Assembly (NCBI RefSeq): GCF_019063845.1
Contig: NZ_CP077683.1
Span: 1,426,001 to 1,490,000, forward strand
Direction: 5' to 3'
DNA: 64,000 nucleotides
Source of the DNA: Geomonas subterranea
Lineage (GTDB): Bacteria; Desulfobacterota; Desulfuromonadia; Geobacterales; Geobacteraceae
This document shows, in pieces, positions 17,301 through 23,301 of the stretch. Under the pieces are notes generated by a model. It saw only the letters and a list, made by a program, of their open reading frames with translations. It ran no database searches and was not told the DNA's origin. The translations under genes were made by a program, and so were the position numbers. How positions within the stretch are numbered: position 1 is the first letter of the stretch; every line of letters begins with the position of its first letter.

Positions 17301-19488
17301 GCGAATCCTGGCGCTCTTGAACATAGGTCGAGAGTAACCCCGTGTTTCTAACAAAGGACCTGGCCAGCACGTAATCGAAGACTGTCTGATGACTGAAGGC
17401 TACACTGAGGCTATTCTCCGATCTAACAAGGAATCCTAGAGCTTCCAAGCGATTCAGCGAGTTTAGACGGTTATCAAAGCGTGAAGCAGCTAGCCAAAGA
17501 GACTCTTCCTCCGCCATTTGACCTGCAAGGTCTGAAGCTAGCAGGATAAGTGGCTCGCTATCATCGGCTGACGCTATCCTATCATGCCACAACTGCTCTA
17601 GCATTGCCTGATAAGTACTGAAGGGCTCTGTTCTCCCAGCCCCCACCAGACCGATGAAAGTCTTTAAAGCCTGCGGAATGCGTACGACATCCCGTGCGCT
17701 CTCAGGCCATGTATCAGAATCAATACCAACCTCAGCAAGACGCTCCTTCACTTCATGCCAAGGTGGGAGGGACAACCTCACTGCTTCTGCTTCAATGGTA
17801 CGCAGTCTGACGTCATGATTAAATTCAAAGGTTCGGGCAGAAAGGATAACATGAATATTCGTAACATTGCTGATCCGACGGACTAGGTTGAGAAGGACGT
17901 TCAATCGTCCGCTTCGAAGGTCTAGCTGGCTTGCAAGCGCGTCCAATTGGTCAATCAAAACGTAAACGGGCTGCAGCGCTGCTAAGCGAAGGACCAGATC
18001 GCTAGGAAGCGCCGGTAAATTTAACTCCCGTTGTAAGTCGAGTTCGGTTCGCACCTCGGTCGAAATAAAATCCGCCTTCAGTGCGAATACGGTCGCACCT
18101 TGTCCCAGTAGTTCAGATGTAATTTTAGAAAGCAGAGCCGACTTACCCGATCCTGGTTCGCCAAGGAGGACAGTAGAACTCGTGTCAAGCTGAAAACGGG
18201 TTTCGATATTTTCCCGCTCGGGTCTCTCAATCCACCTTCCGTTAGGAAGAGTTTTTTCCCAAGCTAGAAGATCAACAGAAGCTGTGGCCAGAGCGACTTT
18301 TGCCTTATCCGCTTCTCCGACCGATTCAATAGATGTCGCCCCTAGAAGGAAAACTCCGCTCTCCGATGCGACTTCACGGAGCGTGGCCAGGTTCATGCTT
18401 CCGAGGTCACTTTCACGGACGCTCATGACGAGCCGAACAGAGCCGACATCAACGCGCACAAGGGTCAGCTTCTCGTCGTCAAACGCTACCTTGAGACGCT
18501 CGACAACAGCATCGACTTTCTCCTTCGGCCAATCCTCAATCGACCCAGCAAAGTTGAACACGAAGTCTGTACGACTCTCTGCAGGACCATGCCCGTCATA
18601 ATTCTGCTCATTTCCCGTTGTTTTCGTATCCTCAACTGAGGGATTTCCCTGTGTAGGAACCTTACTCCGAAACGAAAGGATGCTGAAGGCAAAGGCAGCC
18701 GCATGGGCGGCCGCGATGGGTTGATGCATCTTGTCATTTGCTTGATCCTTGCCGGCACACATATCCGAGATACCGCGGACAATAATGGCTGAAGCGTTCT
18801 CATGGTGGGCAGCATTCATGACGCCCCAGCCTTCCATCTCAACAGCACCGCAATCATTGAAATGCACTCGCAGCCAGGCAAAGCGCGGAGATTTATCACC
18901 AGCAACTACTTCCTCACCCGAAACAATACCCTTAACAACAGCTGACGGGGGGAATTCGCAGGGATAGCAGTTCTTGTCTGGTAGACTTGTTCCAACAGGA
19001 GGCCGCACCAGGTCCCACCATTCATCATCATAGATGAGCCCTTGGGCAGCTGTCAGGAGTTCTCGTGCGGAGGGTAGGCCATGCGGCCTGCTGAACGTTT
19101 CATTATCTCCAACTTTCGCAGCATGCCCATTGTAGACATAATCACCGACAACGACGCTGCCGATAGGGATATCTTCTTTCAAAGACCCGGCTACTCCAAC
19201 AAACATAACAGCATGGAAGCTTCCAAATTCCTGGAACGCCTTGCCCGTAACTAGGCCTGCGTCACTATTGCCCTGCGATGTAATCGCATGTACGACAAGC
19301 CAATCCCCAGCTGGATCGGAAAAATAACCATACTCATAAAGCGCGCCTTTCTCCCCGACGAGTCTTTCAGGTTTGGCTAAGTGAGCTTTCACAGCTCGGC
19401 TTTCGCAAACAACCGTCGTTAGAATGAGTGCGCGTCGCGGGTGGTCGCGAAATTCTATTTTGATATCGGCTGGAGTTTGAAATGCCAT
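14335..19488 (-). CDS. nucleosidase/phosphorylase-STAND NTPase with long helical-repeat C-terminus
   Basis: A 1717-residue multidomain protein. Residues about 18-275 form a PNP/MTA-SAH nucleosidase domain: VCES with Glu29 where the nucleosidase acid lies, FVGVAGSLKEDIPIGSVVV, VEMEG with Glu219, and RGISDM with Asp242. Residues about 305-390 form a small alpha/beta linker domain (FNFAGSIEDW…VDVGSVRLVMSV) like those between effector and switch in STAND proteins. Residues about 415-715 form the NTPase: Walker A GEPGSGKS 443-450, Walker B YVLIDQLD 509-516, LSARTFEF, and FSHQTVFDYVLARSF at the winged-helix end. The remaining about 1000 residues are helical repeats, expected to sense a trigger. All catalytic residues look intact. 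Bacterial NLR-like fusions of this kind are known or proposed anti-phage proteins. Confidence 0.88.
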   Translation of the reverse strand: MAFQTPADIKIEFRDHPRRALILTTVVCESRAVKAHLAKPERLVGEKGALYEYGYFSDPAGDWLVVHAITSQGNSDAGLVTGKAFQEFGSFHAVMFVGVAGSLKEDIPIGSVVVGDYVYNGHAAKVGDNETFSRPHGLPSARELLTAAQGLIYDDEWWDLVRPPVGTSLPDKNCYPCEFPPSAVVKGIVSGEEVVAGDKSPRFAWLRVHFNDCGAVEMEGWGVMNAAHHENASAIIVRGISDMCAGKDQANDKMHQPIAAAHAAAFAFSILSFRSKVPTQGNPSVEDTKTTGNEQNYDGHGPAESRTDFVFNFAGSIEDWPKEKVDAVVERLKVAFDDEKLTLVRVDVGSVRLVMSVRESDLGSMNLATLREVASESGVFLLGATSIESVGEADKAKVALATASVDLLAWEKTLPNGRWIERPERENIETRFQLDTSSTVLLGEPGSGKSALLSKITSELLGQGATVFALKADFISTEVRTELDLQRELNLPALPSDLVLRLAALQPVYVLIDQLDALASQLDLRSGRLNVLLNLVRRISNVTNIHVILSARTFEFNHDVRLRTIEAEAVRLSLPPWHEVKERLAEVGIDSDTWPESARDVVRIPQALKTFIGLVGAGRTEPFSTYQAMLEQLWHDRIASADDSEPLILLASDLAGQMAEEESLWLAASRFDNRLNSLNRLEALGFLVRSENSLSVAFSHQTVFDYVLARSFVRNTGLLSTYVQERQDSLFVRAKLWSALNYLREAEVTSYVRELTEIWMTKDLRRHLRLLLIEFLGQVNQPQQAEKRFMSDVMNSPDLRIFGLKAIGSGTGWFSHFASTAIWDAMSGTDPEAGQASRILALNWNTHCDQVVRLIKDRWLPYPAKDNFTWMTVQGCPQWSDEVEELAITALKRAPISVWAVEHTAMTLAVTQPVIALRLVRAKLDFLLVEAQGKPEPPPSKSEKSVEYEYVLRPRLKALEGLLETMEWGDIPSLSETVPSLFLEHVWSWYVAVFSEILGYSCSSDDNFVYPGRYILEVELGLSPQSPTREKPVMMALQIAVETLAKEMPETFLEWADENSTLEILAVQQLIARGYEVAAGVLASRALDWLLSDQRRFQLGNSYGHRSTTVHLVSACTPHWSTDEITRFQESVRSYKPSAPDHLHEPSQRKTFLDVVRASKKELLEAVGLDRLAPENRELVANEQRALGDRFGRSFKRGEVCCIGSPMDSSAMAKAKDRDILKIFREIPDKTHWDHPTHWMRGGNIQLSRAFAEFAKTYPARAMRLMEQFEPLQQERAAGYALDAMAEDAQNDKGLLDAFRDLHDRGFKSEDFRDSAARALEKIANRKGYISHDVIDILIEWLSLHPSQEEGTDNEELKVHSALKDEELSDGSILWGYGNTSFLPGGNYNSLSALASILLSRKEEGRDRYLSILNDHLSRETNPKVWKGLLHCLNNAGGSTPEGVSAFLRKLFNYFPEILATRDAVFFLAHAQRWDDQLVFDLIIDWSKSDRAFLQRAYGELVGLVATAKGTPRWECAREEIIVVGTESAKIGLAYASVNLWTEAPLRLKSTETLVALLKGASKDLVAAVMDVFRLVDDFVPDEFTVRLLRALADDNCDMTAAPSSFVVERLQALLPHEDELIATIAEKLIVAWRSELGDIRTGTAIAAPQLTDLALTLHRLGGTSRQSGVAIFEAMIQIDAYGACETLAEIDGRFGSHQAAARQRLAHRRRPSCTKR

Positions 19489-19764
19489 TTTTCCCCTATG
19501 AGGTGCAGCGTCATTTGACGATCGTATTAAATGAGATCTTTCATTTAAATATCAGAAAATCACTGTAAGGGCTACGGAATACCGCCGCCCCCAATATTAC
19601 AATACACCAGTTCAAAGGACAGGTTCTGGTGCCTTGTAGTACAAGGGGGACACGCATAAGATTATAAGTTTCTCGGAAGGCTCGACAGCCGCCCCTCAAC
19701 CAACCACTTCCATCAATCTTATACGTGCACTGCCTACTCCTAGCTCTTCTCGGGTCTTATATAT
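19489..19764. other. upstream region of the STAND gene with an inverted repeat
   Basis: No coding frame. GACACGCATAAGATT (19649-19663) and AATCTTATACGTGCAC (19715-19730) form an imperfect inverted pair about 50 bp apart that could be the trace of a small mobile element. AT-rich sequence at 19525-19560 is the likely promoter zone for the minus-strand STAND gene, but I cannot fix a -35/-10 pair. Confidence 0.4.
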
Positions 19765-19830
19765 CAGAGTGACGCCCCTGAAATCCTGACTAAGTCAGCT
19801 GCTGCGCAGGATTTCAGGGACGTCCCTCTG
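19765..19830. repeat. REP-like palindrome, copy C (right boundary of the island)
   Basis: Arms CAGAGTGACGCCCCTGAAAT… (19765-19788) and CAGGATTTCAGGGACGTCCC… (19807-19830) pair over 24 bp with two mismatches around ACTAAGTCAGCTGCTGCG. The last 45 bp repeat 13091-13135 in the same orientation. Confidence 0.88.
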
Positions 19831-19928
19831 CCTCCTGGATCGGCCATTGCCGTCTCTGGGCCGAGTTGCTTCACATCTTTCGTTACTTGACAGATCTGGA
19901 AACAGGTTGGCAGTACCACACAACCTGA

Positions 19929-20186
19929 CTAAATCCCCCATCTGACGAAGTTGCAATCGGGATAATGGCGGCAAACAGCCGCTTCTTGCCCCTGTCTTTG
20001 TCCTGACAGTGTTCTAATTCTTCTCATCGGCTGCCCACAGAGCTCACATCGACCTAGATCCTTTCCTCCAATCCCATCTATCCTGCGGTCTTGCAACCAA
20101 CGTCCTACATCTTTTCGTCGGTATGCTAAATACGCTCCTACAATCGAGATAAACGGGCCAATCATCCAGGCTTGTCCCTTAATCAT
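19929..20186 (-). CDS. small membrane protein with C-terminal zinc ribbon
   Basis: An 85-residue protein. The N-terminus has one hydrophobic segment (MIGPFISIVGAYLAY). After a charged linker the C-terminus carries CELCGQPMRRIRTLSG and CRHYPDCNFVRW, two cysteine pairs with the spacing of a zinc ribbon like those of topoisomerase C-terminal fingers. The start has a strong GTAGGAGGTCGGA ribosome site. It lies 40 bp upstream of the SPFH gene on the same strand, but transcription runs from the SPFH gene towards it, so it could be the distal gene of that unit. No function is assignable. Confidence 0.65.
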   Translation of the reverse strand: MIKGQAWMIGPFISIVGAYLAYRRKDVGRWLQDRRIDGIGGKDLGRCELCGQPMRRIRTLSGQRQGQEAAVCRHYPDCNFVRWGI

Positions 20187-20227
20187 TCCGACCTCCTACA
20201 ACCACTCCCTATGCCCCCCTGTATCTC

Positions 20228-22735
20228 TTACGCCTTCGGTAGCGCCGCCTGCTTATTCACCAGCGCGGTGAGATCGACGCCGGGCAACAGCCGGCTTAAC
20301 TGGCCCATCAGGCCGTCTCCTGCATTGCCGCCGCCGGTTACCAGGACGTCGGGGACTATCTTGATCTTCCCTTCCTGGATGGCTGCGGCGATCAGTTCGA
20401 CGATCTTGATCTGCTTGATGGCTTCCTCGCCGATAGCTTCCTGCTGCTTGTTGTAAGCCTGGGCGGTCGCCTCACCGATGGCGGCGATCTTGGAGGCCTC
20501 GCCATCGCCTATGGCCTTCAACCGCTTCCCTTCACCTGCCCCTTCCAGCGCTTTGGACTCTGCGTTGCCTTCGGCCAACGTGATCATCTCGGCTTTCTTT
20601 TGGGTCGCCACCTTCACGGCGATCTCCGACGCCACCAGGGTCGGCTGCTGGTCGGCGGTTGCACGCATCTTCTCCATCTCGGTGCGCTCCGCCTGACTCT
20701 TCTGCTCCATCTTGTACATCTCCTGCTGCTGCTCGGCGATGATCCTCTTGGTCTGGGTCTGCATCAGATCCTCGGGGAGCTTGATCTGGCAGATCAACAC
20801 GGAGACACACTCAACGTGATACTTCTCCAGGTCGATCCGGGCGCGGGTTTCGGCCTTGGCCTGCTCTTCGGAGCGGCTCTGCAGGAAGTTCATGGCGGAG
20901 GCGGTGGAAGCCTGATTGCGGAAGGAGGAGTCGATCATTGGATGGATGACGTGCTGGATCAGGTTGTCGATGGAGCCCACTTTGGCCACCATGTAAGGGG
21001 CCTGGTCCGGACGGACGCGGATGACTACCTTGACGGAGACCTGGATCGGGAAACCGTCCTTGGAGATGACGGTCAACTGGTCGAAACGGGTGTCTTCCTG
21101 GTCGTCCCAGTCGATGGTGATGTTGGTGGTGTCGATGATGTAGGCCATGAAGGCGCGACGGTTGAGATAGTAGCGTCCCGGTCCGGCCACTTCTTCCTGG
21201 ATGCCGCGGAACCCCTTGGGGACGACGTACTTCTCCTTCCCCTCTTCTTCCGAGGCGCCGGTCTGGGACGAGCCGAGACGTTTCTTCATCTCTTCGGTCG
21301 GATCTTCCCCCACGTTGGATACGATGACTCCGACCTGCCCTCGCTCGACTACGGCCACGTCGTCGATGGCGACACTGAACATGAGCGGGTTGATGTAATA
21401 GGTTCCGGGCCTCAGCACGTCGAGCTGCGGGCCGCGCTGGCCGTGCTTCAACAGGAAGGCGGAGCCATCCTGGTAGTCGTTATGCCCGGTGATGGGCGAC
21501 GCCACGTATTCGCGCTCGGGGAGCGGAATGCCGTCGAGGGCGGTGACCAGACCGATCTTGTTCGCCTCGACTACAGCCGCCGGCGCCACCTGGATGTTGA
21601 AAAGGTTCAGGTTGATACGGTAGGTACCCGGGAGCAGCACGTCGATCTGCGGCCCTTTCTGGCCGCCGTTTTTGAGGAAGGCTTCGCCGTTCTCATAGTT
21701 GGAGTGCCCCGCCACGCTCTGGGCCAGGAGACGTCCCATGGGGATGGGAGCACCGTCCTGAGCGGTGACCATGCCGACCTCCCCTTTCGCGATGATCACG
21801 GCCTCGGCCTTGGTCACCTTGAAGAGGTTGGGATGGATGCGGTACACGCCCGGCGGCAGGATCTCGGTCTGCGGGCCCTTCTGCCCGCCGTTTATGATGA
21901 AGTCCTGGCCGGACTGAAAGGAGTTGTGGCCGGAAACCACGGCGGCGAAGATGCGCCCGGCGGGAATGGCCGAACCGTCGGCCGACTCCACCAGTCCGAT
22001 CTCGCCGTCCCCGATCTTGGTCGCGGAACTCTTGGTCACCTTGAACAGATAGGGGTTGATGCGGTAATTGCCCGGAGGGATGATCTCGATCTGCGGGCCT
22101 TTCTGGCCGCCGTTGTTGATGAAGGCGTCTCCGTTTTGGAACGAGGCATGCCCTTCCACCGCCTGGGCGAAGATCCTTCCCTCGGGGATGGCGACGCCGT
22201 CCACCGACTCTACGATGCCGATCTCGGAGTCCTTGATCTCGGTCACGTTCCCCTTGGTCAGCTTGAAGAGATAGGGGTTGATGCGGTACTTGCCCGGAGG
22301 GAGCACCTCGATCTGCGGTCCCTTCTGGCCACCGTTTCGGATGAAGGCTTCGCCGTCCTGGAATGAGTTATGGCCGGCGACGACGGCGGCGAAGATGCGT
22401 CCCGACGGGATGGATGTGCCGTCCACCGATTCGATCAGGCCGATCTCGTTTTCGAGGATCTCGGTGAAGACGCTTTTGGTTGCCTTGTAGATGAACGGGA
22501 TGAGGAAGTGCAGTCCCGGGCCGAGGGTACGGGCCTGGATACCGACTTCGTTCCCCAGGGCCACGACCCGCCCCTGGGGCATCTTGCTGCCGAACCAGCG
22601 CCGCTCGATGAGGGCGATCTCGTTGCCGCCGACGATAACCACCGAGTTCCAGAGCAGAATGACGAGAGCGGCGAAGGCGAGAAGGTAGAGATAGTGATTA
22701 CCAATCCAGATGAAGATGTTTGCGGGGTCGGACAT
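20228..22735 (-). CDS. SPFH/band 7 (flotillin-like) protein with five 74-residue repeats
   Basis: An 835-residue membrane-anchored protein. Residues 14-36 form one N-terminal helix. Between 97 and about 466 lie five units of exactly 74 residues. Each starts (E/K)(I/V)G(L/I/M)V and contains IPxGRIFA, GHxSFQ, NGGQKGPQ and LPPGxYRINPxLF. A band 7/SPFH domain follows at about 515-650, then a charged coiled coil rich in E/K/A (to about 790) and a glycine-containing tail. Flotillin-like proteins oligomerise on the inner membrane and organise microdomains; the role here is unknown. The ATG has CCAGGAGGCACC before it. The repeats are far outside the usual flotillin size of about 500 residues. Confidence 0.88.
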   Translation of the reverse strand: MSDPANIFIWIGNHYLYLLAFAALVILLWNSVVIVGGNEIALIERRWFGSKMPQGRVVALGNEVGIQARTLGPGLHFLIPFIYKATKSVFTEILENEIGLIESVDGTSIPSGRIFAAVVAGHNSFQDGEAFIRNGGQKGPQIEVLPPGKYRINPYLFKLTKGNVTEIKDSEIGIVESVDGVAIPEGRIFAQAVEGHASFQNGDAFINNGGQKGPQIEIIPPGNYRINPYLFKVTKSSATKIGDGEIGLVESADGSAIPAGRIFAAVVSGHNSFQSGQDFIINGGQKGPQTEILPPGVYRIHPNLFKVTKAEAVIIAKGEVGMVTAQDGAPIPMGRLLAQSVAGHSNYENGEAFLKNGGQKGPQIDVLLPGTYRINLNLFNIQVAPAAVVEANKIGLVTALDGIPLPEREYVASPITGHNDYQDGSAFLLKHGQRGPQLDVLRPGTYYINPLMFSVAIDDVAVVERGQVGVIVSNVGEDPTEEMKKRLGSSQTGASEEEGKEKYVVPKGFRGIQEEVAGPGRYYLNRRAFMAYIIDTTNITIDWDDQEDTRFDQLTVISKDGFPIQVSVKVVIRVRPDQAPYMVAKVGSIDNLIQHVIHPMIDSSFRNQASTASAMNFLQSRSEEQAKAETRARIDLEKYHVECVSVLICQIKLPEDLMQTQTKRIIAEQQQEMYKMEQKSQAERTEMEKMRATADQQPTLVASEIAVKVATQKKAEMITLAEGNAESKALEGAGEGKRLKAIGDGEASKIAAIGEATAQAYNKQQEAIGEEAIKQIKIVELIAAAIQEGKIKIVPDVLVTGGGNAGDGLMGQLSRLLPGVDLTALVNKQAALPKA

Positions 22736-22819
22736 GGTGCCTCCTGGTGGATGTGCCGCGTTAGTTGTGACGGCGGTAGCGGGTAAAGCCCGGCTGCGAT
22801 AAGCGTGTGCCCATTAAAA

Positions 22820-22854
22820 AAGCCGCCAGTGCGGGTACGTTGCACTGGCGGCTT
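22820..22854. terminator. intrinsic terminator hairpin
   Basis: A perfect 13-bp stem AAGCCGCCAGTGC/GCACTGGCGGCTT with a 9-nt loop and an A-run to the left (U tract for minus-strand transcription). It most likely ends transcription arriving from the histidine kinase region before the SPFH promoter. Confidence 0.75.
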
Positions 22855-23301
22855 CAAAATTGAACGGGTTTCCTCTTCATGCTGTCATGCTACCCTCTTA
22901 GAAGATTCGGTACAGGCTTTAATTTATACTCCCAGTTGCGCCTCGGCGTCAATGAGAATGGGTCAAGGTAGGGAAAATCCCGATATTCCGACTCAGATAA
23001 CCCAAAGAAAGGCAAATCCCCCCTGCCCCCTCGGAGAACTTTGGTTCTCCCGAAGCGCTTCGTGGCGACATCCTACTGGCTTCCAAAAGGGTTTGGAGGA
23101 ACTGCAAAATAAGGTATGACTGGCGGAAGAAGGAGGCACTTGCGGGGACAAAGAAAAAGGGCAGAAAAGGGGACAGGCTACTTTTCCTTTTTTGAGCACT
23201 GCTTGCAGAATGGGTCAAGGCGGTGATTTTTGTTGTTGCGGGAAGAGTTTTTGTGATGGGGCAAAATGTCGCTGGGCGGCGGACCGGGCCATCCTCTCAT
23301 C
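22855..23301. other. gene-free stretch with a solitary MITE arm
   Basis: About 450 bp without a convincing gene. At 23163-23187 it carries AAAAGGGGACAGGCTACTTT…, one end of the MITE-like family seen at 12467 and 13025. The next bases (TTTTTTGAGCACTGCTTGCA) resemble the sequence inside the 12467 element. At 23018-23070 there is C-rich, REP-like sequence. Confidence 0.5.

Noticed and set aside
13146..19488. Prophage or integrative element around the STAND genes
   Set aside because: No integrase, structural phage gene or tRNA attachment site is visible; only the direct repeats support mobility.
20600..22366. 588-codon frame antisense to the SPFH gene
   Set aside because: Its repeats are the complement of the 74-residue repeats; the minus strand carries the true start and domains.
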